DNA of 12,665 nt, taken from positions 1 through 12,665 of the forward strand of contig PSRF01000392.1 of assembly GCA_003175865.1 (NCBI GenBank). Direction: 5' to 3'. The stretch comes from Blastocatellia bacterium. GTDB lineage: Bacteria > Acidobacteriota > Blastocatellia > Pyrinomonadales > Pyrinomonadaceae. A program made the position numbers and the translations under genes. The notes below the pieces were generated by a model that searched no databases, was not told the DNA's origin, and saw only the letters and a list, made by a program, of their open reading frames with translations. Below are positions 6,733-12,665 of this stretch, piece by piece (the first letter of the stretch is position 1; each line of letters starts with the position of its first letter).

Positions 6733-6819
6733 CGTTTGCCTCTACGTCTCTGTGATAGTTCTCCGTTACTCCTGATTGAACCGCAGATGACACTGAGGTA
6801 CCCAGAGATGATTCAAACG
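6733..6819. repeat. Degenerate inverted repeat downstream of alr
   Basis: CGTTTG (6733-6738) and CAAACG (6814-6819) open two arms of about 38 nt that are weakly similar in inverted orientation (CGTCTCTG on one side, CAGAGATG on the other). The right arm contains CCGCAGATGACAC, which resembles the CCGCAGATTGCAC arm at 2656-2668. This is a probable eroded repeat in the gap between alr and the LysM gene. Confidence 0.3.
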
Positions 6820-6837
6820 GAAATGTCACTGAATAGC

Positions 6838-7989
6838 TTATGTTTTGGATTTGAAATGCCTTGGCACGCGATTGCTGATTCCGCACGTCACTTCATATGA
6901 AATTGTTCCTACAATCCGAGCAAGATCTTCTGCTGTGATACTCAGGTCCCCGGATCGACCAAGTAGCATAACCGGATCACCAACTTCGACACCTGCAACA
7001 TCAGTCACATCAATGAGTGTGAAATCCATCGAGACGCGTCCCACGACAGGAGCGTAGGTTCCCCTCACAACTACATGAGCGCGATTTGATAGACCACGTA
7101 TGTATCCATCGTGGTAACCGATCGGTAGAGTTGCAATCAAACTAGGTCTCGACGCTTCAAACGTGCAGCCGTAACCAATCGTTTCACCTGGTGGTACTCG
7201 TTTGAGCAAAATGATTCTTGAGTGCAAAGACATGATCGGCTCCAAGTCGGGCTCTCGAATGGAAAGCGGCCACACGTCACGCCACAAACCGTATAGAGAT
7301 CCGCCGGGACGAACCATGTTTCCCCAGGCATCGCGTTGTCCAAATATTGCTGCCGAGTTTGCGAGATGAAGGTGCGTCGGACGATGCCCACGTTGGCGTA
7401 ACAGCTCTACTGCGTCATTGAACCTTTGTATTTGTAATAGCGTTAGTGGTTGACAAGCCGAGTCGTCTGCAGCCGCGAAATGTGTCAACAGACCATCAAT
7501 CCAAATGTTGCTGCGATTTTCGATAGCTAAAAGAAATTCACCGAGCTGATCGAATCTAACTCCTAGACGACCCATGCCCGTATCAACCTTGATGTGCACG
7601 TTGACGACACGACCGGCAGCAAGTGCGAATTGGTTCAATTGATCGACCATGTCAACGCGGAAAACGACGGGTGTAAGACCGCGTTGAATGCAAATGTCGG
7701 CTTGCTCCTGCCAAAAGCCCCCAAGACAAAGAATCTGCTGCGCGATTCCCGCTTCCCTAAGCTCCACGCCCTCCTCCGGCAAGGCAACACCAAACCAGTT
7801 CGCCCCTTCAGCTGACAACCGTCGCGCGCACTGCACGGCACCGTGACCGTACGCGTTAGCCTTCAACATCGGCATCACTGTGATGTTTGGGCCGACACGA
7901 TTTCGGATCGTGTTGAAATTGTTGGCTAAGTTATCGAGGTTGATTTCCGCCCACGTTGGGCGCTGGGTTTCAGAGTTGGAATTTGCCAT
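6838..7989 (-). CDS. alr: Alanine racemase
   Basis: A 383-residue PLP enzyme that interconverts L- and D-alanine for peptidoglycan synthesis in the cytoplasm. Visible signatures are MLKANAYGHG with the PLP lysine K43 (41-50), KVDTGMGRLGVR (134-145), HLANSAA (208-214), RPGGSLYG (227-234), the second catalytic base Tyr273 in TIGYGCTF, and GRVSMDFTLIDVT (317-329) in the C-terminal beta-domain. Length is typical. ATG 7989 is preferred over a TTG at 8001. Neither has a recognisable Shine-Dalgarno site, so translation may depend on read-in from dnaB, whose stop is 31 nt upstream. A 13-bp palindrome (8009-8021) lies in that gap. Confidence 0.95.
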   Translation of the reverse strand: MANSNSETQRPTWAEINLDNLANNFNTIRNRVGPNITVMPMLKANAYGHGAVQCARRLSAEGANWFGVALPEEGVELREAGIAQQILCLGGFWQEQADICIQRGLTPVVFRVDMVDQLNQFALAAGRVVNVHIKVDTGMGRLGVRFDQLGEFLLAIENRSNIWIDGLLTHFAAADDSACQPLTLLQIQRFNDAVELLRQRGHRPTHLHLANSAAIFGQRDAWGNMVRPGGSLYGLWRDVWPLSIREPDLEPIMSLHSRIILLKRVPPGETIGYGCTFEASRPSLIATLPIGYHDGYIRGLSNRAHVVVRGTYAPVVGRVSMDFTLIDVTDVAGVEVGDPVMLLGRSGDLSITAEDLARIVGTISYEVTCGISNRVPRHFKSKT

Positions 7990-8008
7990 GTTTGGTGGCA
8001 AGCATAAT

Positions 8009-8021
8009 ACAGTTGAACTGT
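8009..8021. other. 13-bp palindrome between dnaB and alr
   Basis: ACAGTT-G-AACTGT is a perfect palindrome around one base. It overlaps the first base of the dnaB stop codon complement and sits 20 nt before the alr start. It could be an operator or a chance palindrome; the odd one-base centre makes a stable RNA hairpin unlikely. Confidence 0.25.
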
Positions 8022-9397
8022 TACTCGCGATACAGGTTGTCGAACCGCATGCTCGACGGCGTGAAGCGTAGGCGAACGCTTCCGGTGGGACCGTTGCGCT
8101 GTTTGGCGATTATGATCTCTGCGATGTTCTTCTCTTCTTCTGGCATCGCGTCACGCTCTTCCGGTGTCTTGTAAGGCTCCTCGCGAAAGATGAATGCTAC
8201 GAGATCGGCGTCCTGTTCGAGAGCGCCAGACTCACGTAGATCTGCGAGCTGCGGCCGGTGATCTGAACGCGACTCAGGCGCACGTGATAACTGCGACAGT
8301 GCGACGACAGGCACATCCATCTCTTTCGCCAGTGCTTTCAACTCGCGTGAGATTTGGGAAACCTCCTGCTGGCGCGACTCAAATCTCTTTGCTGAACCTG
8401 ACATCAACTGCAAATAGTCGACGACGATCAAGTCAAGCTTCTTTTGTTCTGCCGCAAGGCGACGGGCCTTAGCACGCATTTCCAAAACACTCAACCCCGG
8501 AGTGTCGTCGAGGTAGATTTTGGCATCGGCGAGTGTACCGAGTGACTTCGCTATTTGGGCCCACTCAAGTCGCGAAAGAAAGCCGTTGCGAAAACGTTGC
8601 GCATCAATGTTTCCCTGCGAACAGAGCATGCGCATAACGAGTGCTTCTTTCGACATTTCCAGCGAGAACACACCAACAACTGCACCAGCGTGCAGAGCCG
8701 CATTTTCTGCGAGCATCAATGCCAGGCTGGTCTTGCCCATTGATGGTCGCGCGGCGACGATTATCAAATCCGATTTCTGCAAGCCTGAGGTCATTTTGTC
8801 GAGATCTGCGAAACCAGTCGTTACTCCGGTCAGGACTGCAGCACGACCTTCCATCTCCTGAACCTTTTCCAACAACTGTTCGGCGATGGGCTTGACGTGA
8901 ACGAATCCCTGACGAATGCGTTCGTCAGCAAGTTGGAAGATTGCGTGTTCTGCATGGTCCAAAATAATCTCAGGTTCATCTTCCTCTTCGATTGCTTCCT
9001 GCGTGATTTTGCTGGCTGCCTTGATAAGTTGCCGCAACACCGACTTGCCACGAACGACTTTGGTGTAATGAACGATGTTTGTTGAATGAGGCAAACCGTA
9101 CGTCAGATTTGTGATGAAACTGATTCCACCCACCGACTCGAGTGCGTTTTCCTTCTTCAACTCCTCGCCGATGAGAATCGGATTGATCTCAGCACCACGT
9201 TCGAATAGCGCAATCATCGCAACGAAGATGCGACGATGGGAAGGCACATAAAAGTCTTCAGGCCGGAGTTGTTCAATGGCCTGACTAATCAAGCCATTGT
9301 CCAGGAGCACTGAGCCGAGAATCGCGCGTTCGGCTTCCGCGCTATTGGGGAGTTGTCGTTCGAAGGGTTGTTCTCGAATTGGATCAGGAATCGCCAT
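8021..9397 (-). CDS. dnaB: Replicative DNA helicase DnaB
   Basis: The 458-residue product has the N-terminal primase-interacting domain (about 15-120, starting SAEAERAILGSVLLDNG), a linker and a RecA-like helicase domain (from about 186). The domain carries Walker A ARPSMGKTS (216-224), Walker B LIVVDYLQL (323-331), the LSQLSRAPE motif (368-376) and KQRNGPTG (432-439), which holds the arginine-finger region. It unwinds DNA as a hexamer at the replication fork. ATG 9397 fits the family's N-terminus. The longer frame (to 9499) runs into the intergenic heptamer repeat and is rejected. No Shine-Dalgarno site precedes the ATG. There is no intein at Walker A, and the protein is full length. It lies downstream of rplI but behind a strong terminator, so it probably needs its own promoter, which I could not find. 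Confidence 0.96.
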   Translation of the reverse strand: MAIPDPIREQPFERQLPNSAEAERAILGSVLLDNGLISQAIEQLRPEDFYVPSHRRIFVAMIALFERGAEINPILIGEELKKENALESVGGISFITNLTYGLPHSTNIVHYTKVVRGKSVLRQLIKAASKITQEAIEEEDEPEIILDHAEHAIFQLADERIRQGFVHVKPIAEQLLEKVQEMEGRAAVLTGVTTGFADLDKMTSGLQKSDLIIVAARPSMGKTSLALMLAENAALHAGAVVGVFSLEMSKEALVMRMLCSQGNIDAQRFRNGFLSRLEWAQIAKSLGTLADAKIYLDDTPGLSVLEMRAKARRLAAEQKKLDLIVVDYLQLMSGSAKRFESRQQEVSQISRELKALAKEMDVPVVALSQLSRAPESRSDHRPQLADLRESGALEQDADLVAFIFREEPYKTPEERDAMPEEEKNIAEIIIAKQRNGPTGSVRLRFTPSSMRFDNLYRE

Positions 9398-9418
9398 GGA
9401 AGTAAATGAGACTTGATG

Positions 9419-9515
9419 GATTTCCGATTGCAGATTGTCGATTACTGATTGCGTCTTAGTTAGGAAACAAATCGGCGATCGACATTTGGCAATCGGCAAT
9501 CAGCATTCAGCAATA
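9419..9515. repeat. Inverted heptamer-repeat element, rplI/dnaB gap
   Basis: The left arm has five exact-period 7-mers (GATTTCC, GATTGCA, GATTGTC, GATTACT, GATTGCG; 9419-9453). The right arm has 7-mers of the NAATCNN type from 9469 to 9515. Segment 9419-9451 matches the reverse complement of 9469-9501 at 25 of 33 positions with a 17-nt spacer. It fills the leader region of dnaB and touches the T-run of the rplI terminator. Confidence 0.75.
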
Positions 9516-9551
9516 AAAAGACGCTGCAAGTTTTCTATAACTCACAGCGTC
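9512..9551 (-). terminator. Rho-independent terminator after rplI
   Basis: On the minus strand a GACGCTG/CAGCGTC stem (9520-9551) encloses a second AGTT/AACT stem with a 6-nt loop (ATAGAA) and is followed at once by TTTTTATT. It begins 39 nt after the rplI stop. This is a textbook intrinsic terminator and closes the rpsF-rpsR-rplI unit. Confidence 0.88.
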
Positions 9552-9590
9552 GAACAGATGCAATAAACACAATCCTGTTTGATGTTTTAT

Positions 9591-10133
9591 CTACTCTGAA
9601 GTTTGGTTTGCTTCATCCGCCCCAGCTTGTTTCGCGAGTTCAGCTTCCTGCTCTGGCGACAGATGACCAACAATGACTTCGCCCTCAGGAGCAACTTTGA
9701 CCTTCAGGTCGATCGTGACATCCCGATGCAATCGAACGGGTACTGTAAAATCACCCAAACGCTTCAGTGGCTCGCGCAGGTGAATACGGTGACGATCGAT
9801 TTCGTAGCCACGCTCTTTCAATGCTTCAGCGATGTCCATCGAAGTGACGGAACCATACAACGCGCCCTGCTCTCCGGCTTTGCGTTTGAAGTCCAACACC
9901 AGCGTGCTCATCTGTTGCGATTGCGCTTCTGCCGTAGCGCGCTCTTTCGCTTCTTTCTTCAACAGTGCTGCGCGCTCCGCTTCGATTCCTTTGACATTAC
10001 CGGCAGTGGCTTCAACCGCCAGGTTTCGCGGTAACAGATAGTTGCGAGCGTAACCGGCTCTCACTCTCACGATCTCACCTCGTGCACCGAGATCGTCAAC
10101 ATCTTCACGTAACAAAACTTTTGTGTGTGCCAT
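9591..10133 (-). CDS. rplI: 50S ribosomal protein bL9
   Basis: A 180-residue protein from ATG 10133, with AAGGAG 6 nt upstream. The N-terminal rRNA-binding domain carries the bL9 signature (LGARGEIVRVRAGYARNYLLP, split here as LGARGEIVRV at 15-24 and RAGYARNYLLP at 25-35). A long connecting helix rich in Ala, Glu and Lys spans about 45-78. The C-terminal domain (about 80-158) contains GALYGSVTSMDIAEAL. The family is usually near 150 residues; the extra 22 or so form an acidic tail (SPEQEAELAKQ to the end). bL9 bridges the L1-stalk base in the large subunit. It lies 16 nt after rpsR and ends the ribosomal operon. Confidence 0.97.
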   Translation of the reverse strand: MAHTKVLLREDVDDLGARGEIVRVRAGYARNYLLPRNLAVEATAGNVKGIEAERAALLKKEAKERATAEAQSQQMSTLVLDFKRKAGEQGALYGSVTSMDIAEALKERGYEIDRHRIHLREPLKRLGDFTVPVRLHRDVTIDLKVKVAPEGEVIVGHLSPEQEAELAKQAGADEANQTSE

Positions 10134-10149
10134 CTCTTGCTCCTTATTC

Positions 10150-10455
10150 TCAGTCGGTCGTGTACGGCAGCAAGGCGATATTGCGCGCGCGCTTGATCGC
10201 TTCTGCGAGCATCCGTTGATGTGTCGCACAGTTACCGGAGATGCGTCGCGGCAGAATCTTTCCACGCTCTGGCAAATAGTTTTGCAACAGCCGGACGTCT
10301 TTAAAATCGATCAAGTCGGTCTTGTCGATACAGAAACGGCAAACACGTCTTCGATGTATTCTGCGACCACCCCGCCCTCCCATCGAGCGACGATCACCTT
10401 CCTCATCACCTTCATAAGCTCCGCCACGCGGACGCTCTTCATAATTAGTCGACAT
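10150..10455 (-). CDS. rpsR: 30S ribosomal protein bS18
   Basis: A 101-residue protein from ATG 10455, preceded by AGAGGA. The conserved core runs from about 33 to the end (DYKD-like [19 protein letters not shown] at 49-67, then [22 protein letters not shown]). Cys39, Cys42, Cys76 and His79 form a CxxC...CxxH set, consistent with the zinc-binding (C+) form of bS18. The first 32 residues are a Gly/Arg/Glu-rich extension ([20 protein letters not shown]), longer than in most bS18 proteins. bS18 forms a pair with bS6 on the 30S platform, and its gene follows rpsF by 29 nt. No ssb or priB gene lies between them. Confidence 0.97.
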   Translation of the reverse strand: MSTNYEERPRGGAYEGDEEGDRRSMGGRGGRRIHRRRVCRFCIDKTDLIDFKDVRLLQNYLPERGKILPRRISGNCATHQRMLAEAIKRARNIALLPYTTD

Positions 10456-10484
10456 AATTATCCTCTTAAATCTTCAATCGCCCG

Positions 10485-10901
10485 TTACTCGGCCTTGGCC
10501 TCAGCGAAATCAACTGCCGCGCTGCGACGCACAGCGGGGCTTGTTGAAGACGATCGCTTCGCGACCTTCCTTGCACGTCGCTCTTTTAGTTTCTCGGCAC
10601 GACGTCGATCCTCATCGACACGCACAGTCAGGTAGCGAAGTATTCGGTCGTTCACACGCATACGGCGCTCGAGTTCAGCGATCTCACGTCCGGATCCTTC
10701 AATCTCCAGCAGAACGAACGTGCCTTCTTTCCGGTGAAGAATCTCATATGCAAGTTGGCGCTTACCCATGCTTTCCGCCTTGGTAACAACTCCGCCCTGA
10801 TCAGCGATAACTTGTTTGAAGTTGTCAGTCAATCGTGTGACTTCATCATCCGCTGTTGGATCAACGATGAAGACGACTTCGTATTGTCTCTTTGTATTCA
10901 A
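10485..10901 (-). CDS. rpsF: 30S ribosomal protein bS6 (TTG start)
   Basis: A 138-residue protein beginning at TTG 10901, with GGAGG 6 nt upstream; no in-frame ATG suits the family's N-terminus. The ferredoxin-like core is clear: RQYEVVFIVDP (5-15), a helix DEVTRLTDNFKQVI, GGVVTKAESMGKRQLAYEI (36-54), GTFVLLEIEGS (60-70) and NDRILRYLTVRVDED (84-98). The C-terminus (about 99-138) is a basic then acidic extension (RRRAEKLKERRARKVAKR). bS6 pairs with bS18. The weak start codon may add to operon control, but that is inference. Confidence 0.96.
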   Translation of the reverse strand: MNTKRQYEVVFIVDPTADDEVTRLTDNFKQVIADQGGVVTKAESMGKRQLAYEILHRKEGTFVLLEIEGSGREIAELERRMRVNDRILRYLTVRVDEDRRRAEKLKERRARKVAKRSSSTSPAVRRSAAVDFAEAKAE

Positions 10902-10914
10902 ATCAAACCTCCAG

Positions 10915-11040
10915 TGATTTTTGATTCTCGATTTTGATTTTTGATTGTTTCTCCGCGTATAACTTTCACGTTCTTGTCTCGCGGAACTGAACCTAACGCG
11001 GGCTCACAATCAAAATTCAAAAATCGAAAATCAAAAATCA
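10915..11040. repeat. Inverted heptamer-repeat element, pth/rpsF gap
   Basis: This is the best-conserved element of its kind in the window. The left arm (10915-10948) and the reverse complement of the right arm (11006-11040) agree at all but about two positions and one indel, with T-rich 7-mers (GATTTTT, GATTCTC, GATTGTT against ACAATCA, AAAATCG, AAAATCA). The last 7-mer supplies the TGA stop of pth (11038-11040). The 57-nt spacer holds a further TCCGCG/CGCGGA inverted repeat. Confidence 0.82.
10952..10985 (-). promoter_or_regulatory. Possible rpsF leader hairpin
   Basis: TCCGCG (10952-10957) and CGCGGA (10980-10985) can pair around a 22-nt loop, about 50-85 nt upstream of rpsF. Many bacteria have an S6:S18-binding autoregulatory RNA in this place, with a CCG motif. 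A CCG is present here, but I cannot confirm the fold. Confidence 0.25.
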
Positions 11041-11601
11041 ATTAAACTGCGACATTGCTTTCAACGCGCCATCACTCAAAATAGTCTTTATTGCCCTGGC
11101 GCTTTCCTCAAGTGCTTCGTCCACAACTTTGCGTTCACTTTTTGCAATCGTGTCGAGCACAAACTTCTTTGAGTCTCCTATCGGATGCTCTGGCTGAATA
11201 CCTATCCGAAGCCTCACAAATTCGTTAGTTCCGAGCGCGGCGATGATCGACTTCAAGCCATTGTGGCCGCCTGCCGATCCACGTTCCCGAATGCGTATGC
11301 GTCCAGCTGGTAGCGCAAGATCGTCAGAAATGACAATCAGGTTCTCCTGCGAATCCTTCATGTCGTTCTTCGCAAGCAAGCAGGAGACTGACTGACCACT
11401 CAGATTCATGAAAGTCTGCGGCTTCGCTAACTTGACGGTCGAGGTTTCCAGCGGACCACGTCCTACCAGAGCATTGCACTCGCGACGTGTTACAGCTATT
11501 CCCGCTTCGTTTGCCAGTTTGTCAATCAACATGAACCCCAGGTTGTGACGCGACCATTCGTATTCAGCGCCTGGATTTCCGAGTCCGACGATCAGCCACA
11601 T
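11038..11601 (-). CDS. pth: Peptidyl-tRNA hydrolase
   Basis: A 187-residue cytoplasmic enzyme that frees tRNA from dropped-off peptidyl-tRNA. All expected residues are visible: GLGNPG with Asn9, RHNLGF with catalytic His19, KPQTFMNLSG with Asn66, SDDLALPAG with Asp93, and GSAGGHNGLKS with Asn114. Length and start (MWLIVGLGNPG) are typical. The start has no Shine-Dalgarno site: the bases before ATG belong to a heptamer repeat whose first unit lies 1-3 nt away. The stop codon is inside another repeat. Position between rplY and rpsF matches the common prs-rplY-pth order. Confidence 0.97.
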   Translation of the reverse strand: MWLIVGLGNPGAEYEWSRHNLGFMLIDKLANEAGIAVTRRECNALVGRGPLETSTVKLAKPQTFMNLSGQSVSCLLAKNDMKDSQENLIVISDDLALPAGRIRIRERGSAGGHNGLKSIIAALGTNEFVRLRIGIQPEHPIGDSKKFVLDTIAKSERKVVDEALEESARAIKTILSDGALKAMSQFN

Positions 11602-11602
11602 A

Positions 11603-11747
11603 GGGATTTTAGATTTTGATTCTCGATTGCCGATTTGATGTCCGATAAGCTTCAGCTAGTCGTTGTCTTCGGAAAGAGTCTTTTCACGAGAATCGACAAG
11701 CTAGAGATCGAACAATTGGCAATCAAAAATCGGTAATCGAAAATCCG
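11603..11747. repeat. Inverted heptamer-repeat element, rplY/pth gap
   Basis: The left arm (11603-11637: units GATTTTA, GATTTT, GATTCTC, GATTGCC, GATTTGA) and right arm (11713-11747: CAATTGG, CAATCAA, AAATCGG, TAATCGA, AAATCCG) are inverted copies with one gap and about 28 matches in 35. The element fills the whole gap, from 1 nt before the pth ATG to 1 nt past the rplY stop. Its spacer carries copy 3 of the 25-bp palindrome. Confidence 0.78.
11638..11662 (-). repeat. 25-bp imperfect palindrome, copy 3
   Basis: Read on the minus strand it begins CGACTAGCTGAAGCTTATCG and ends GGACAT, differing from copies 1 and 2 at only a few positions. It lies inside the spacer of the rplY/pth heptamer element, next to its left arm. 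A further 10-base partial match (CGACAAGCTA) is at 11694-11703 on the + strand. Confidence 0.7.
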
Positions 11748-11748
11748 T

Positions 11749-12417
11749 TTACTCGCTCGCCTCTTCTTCTTCTTCCTTCTTGCCCTTGCCGATCACTTCA
11801 GGTTCGGTCGGAGCTTCACCTTCGACCTCAGGCACTGGTGCGACTTCTTCCTTCACAATACCGATTGTCGCAATCACAGTATCTGCTGGTGTCAATATTT
11901 CGATGTTTTCTCCGGCCTTAATGTCAGACACATGGAGAACATCGTGGACACCTAGATTGCTAACATCAACGTCAATCGCATCCGGAATCTCACGAGGCTC
12001 ACAGCGAATTTCAATCTCGCGCACAACCTGTTCCAGAACGCCCTGTTCGTCTTTAACGCCGGTTGGTTCACCAACCAGATGCAAAGGCACAGTCACTTCA
12101 ATCTTCTGCCCTTTGACCAAGCGGGCGAGGTCAGCATGAATCAAACGACCACGAATCGGATCAATTTGACGATCGTGGAACATGACTTCACTGGCGCCCA
12201 CACCTTCAACATCGATCGTAAATATCGTATTGCGGCCCGCTTCTGATCGCAGGATGGCCGCAAGATCACTCAAAGGGGCAACGGCAGCTACAGTTTCACC
12301 ATCGCCGCCGTAAACAGTAATTGGAACCATCCCATCGCGTCGGACACGTCGAGCATCATTTTTGCCGCGACCCTCGCGTTGTTTGGCCCGAACAGTAAAC
12401 TCTTTTTTCTCCGCCAT
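11749..12417 (-). CDS. rplY: 50S ribosomal protein bL25 (CTC/TL5 type)
   Basis: A 222-residue two-domain bL25, from ATG 12417 with AAGGAG 5 nt upstream. The N-terminal 5S-rRNA-binding domain (about 1-92) has REGRGKNDARRVRRDGMVP (14-32) and VYGGD. The C-terminal TL5-type beta-domain (about 100-190) contains VEVTVPLHLVGEPTGVKDEQG-like residues near 107-126, REIEIRCEPREIPD and DVSNLGVHDVLHVSDI. The tail from about 192 is strongly acidic (EEEEEASE at the end). It binds 5S rRNA and is the general-stress or CTC form rather than the short E. coli form. It follows prs by 170 nt, with a repeat element in between. Confidence 0.96.
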   Translation of the reverse strand: MAEKKEFTVRAKQREGRGKNDARRVRRDGMVPITVYGGDGETVAAVAPLSDLAAILRSEAGRNTIFTIDVEGVGASEVMFHDRQIDPIRGRLIHADLARLVKGQKIEVTVPLHLVGEPTGVKDEQGVLEQVVREIEIRCEPREIPDAIDVDVSNLGVHDVLHVSDIKAGENIEILTPADTVIATIGIVKEEVAPVPEVEGEAPTEPEVIGKGKKEEEEEASE

Positions 12418-12449
12418 GATTTCTCCTTACAAACTTTCAGCGACCCAAG

Positions 12450-12540
12450 CCATTTCCGATTTTCGAGTGCTGATTGCTGATTCAAGAACCCAGGAGGACT
12501 CTTCTAAATCAGCAATTAGCAATCGGCAATCAGCAATGTC
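12450..12540. repeat. Inverted heptamer-repeat element, prs/rplY gap
   Basis: Left units (CATTTCC, GATTTTC, GAGTGCT, GATTGCT, GATTCAA; 12451-12485) and right units (AAATCAG, CAATTAG, CAATCGG, CAATCAG, CAATGTC; 12506-12540) keep strict 7-nt spacing. Segments 12450-12484 and 12505-12539 match as inverted copies at 27 of 35 positions with a 20-nt spacer. Confidence 0.75.
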
Positions 12541-12550
12541 TTGCCGGTCG

Positions 12551-12577
12551 CTGATGGTCTTCTTTTTAAGCCATCAG
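12551..12577 (-). other. Hairpin after prs
   Basis: CTGATGG (12551-12557) and CCATCAG (12571-12577) pair; CTT/AAG can extend the stem past a one-base bulge. It lies 11 nt after the prs stop. No T-run follows on the minus strand, so it is at most a weak terminator or an mRNA-stabilising hairpin. Confidence 0.45.
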
Positions 12578-12587
12578 TGTTTGCCCT

Positions 12588-12665
12588 TCATACGAAGAGC
12601 GAGGAAACCGAGGTCTCCTCATGGATCGACTTGATCGCTTTCGCCAGAAGTGGCGCGATACTAAG
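12588..12665 (-). CDS. prs: Ribose-phosphate pyrophosphokinase, C-terminal end (partial)
   Basis: The minus strand reads 25 codons from the window edge to a TGA at 12588-12590, giving LSIAPLLAKAIKSIHEETSV then SSLFV. This is the characteristic end of PRPP synthetase (S-x-A-P-L-x-A-x-A-I, then H-E...SVS-LF). The enzyme makes PRPP from ribose 5-phosphate and ATP for nucleotide, histidine and NAD synthesis. Identification rests on this short end plus its position before rplY and pth, where prs commonly sits. The rest lies outside the window. Confidence 0.88.
   Translation of the reverse strand, partial: LSIAPLLAKAIKSIHEETSVSSLFV

Noticed and set aside
9398..9499. N-terminal extension of DnaB
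   Set aside because: It is translated heptamer repeat; the family's N-terminus starts at ATG 9397.
9419..9515. CRISPR array reading of the regularly spaced short repeats
   Set aside because: The units are 7 bp, contiguous and degenerate, in inverted blocks, with no spacers of CRISPR size and no cas genes.
9603..10034. 143-codon plus-strand frame opposite rplI
   Set aside because: It is antisense to a clear ribosomal protein gene, with no domain of its own.
10134..10265. N-terminal extension of bL9
   Set aside because: It overlaps rpsR; ATG 10133 with AAGGAG begins the normal bL9 sequence.

Overview
The window (about 50% GC) looks like a chromosomal stretch of a Gram-negative-type bacterium. 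I lean towards Acidobacteriota, possibly Blastocatellia. The basis is the mix of a TonB-type periplasmic protein, Sec-exported enzymes, the style of the housekeeping proteins and intergenic spaces filled with short degenerate repeats. This placement is inference only. There are no rRNA, tRNA, CRISPR, transposase or phage structural genes.

Left part (1-5,693, accessory): a probable 3' gene fragment (1-174) overlaps a TonB C-terminal-domain protein (174-971, +). This converges across a perfect 13-bp hairpin on an exported metallo-beta-lactamase-fold hydrolase (1063-1980, -). A 110-bp palindromic element (2024-2133) separates it from a MaoC-type hotdog protein (2140-2523, -). A divergent spacer leads to a + strand pair: an FAD-dependent DAO-family oxidoreductase (2806-3966) and an exported tandem rhodanese (4021-4917). 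These converge on a serine hydrolase (4974-5693, -), whose GTG start lies 7 nt after a LysM plus lysozyme-like protein (5701-6591, -) that has its own candidate sigma-70 promoter.

Right part (6,838-12,665, housekeeping, all on the - strand, in transcription order): prs (3' end only), rplY/ctc, pth, rpsF, rpsR, rplI, a rho-independent terminator, dnaB and alr. This couples PRPP synthesis, ribosomal proteins, peptidyl-tRNA recycling, replication and cell-wall D-alanine supply, and is a gene order widely seen in bacteria. Three starts depend on non-ATG codons with good Shine-Dalgarno sites: the MBL hydrolase (TTG), rpsF (TTG) and the serine hydrolase (GTG).

The most notable content is non-coding. 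Four intergenic gaps of the housekeeping cluster (prs/rplY, rplY/pth, pth/rpsF, rplI/dnaB) each hold a pair of inverted arms of about 33-35 bp, built from degenerate 7-bp units (GATTNNN on one side, NNNAATC on the other). The arms reach to within 0-1 nt of start and stop codons in two cases. A fifth, one-directional heptamer array forms the loop of the 37-bp-armed palindrome at 2024-2133. A separate 25-bp imperfect palindrome occurs three times: twice at convergent gene ends and once inside one heptamer element. Together these look like undescribed, probably non-autonomous repeat families that could form long RNA hairpins between cistrons.
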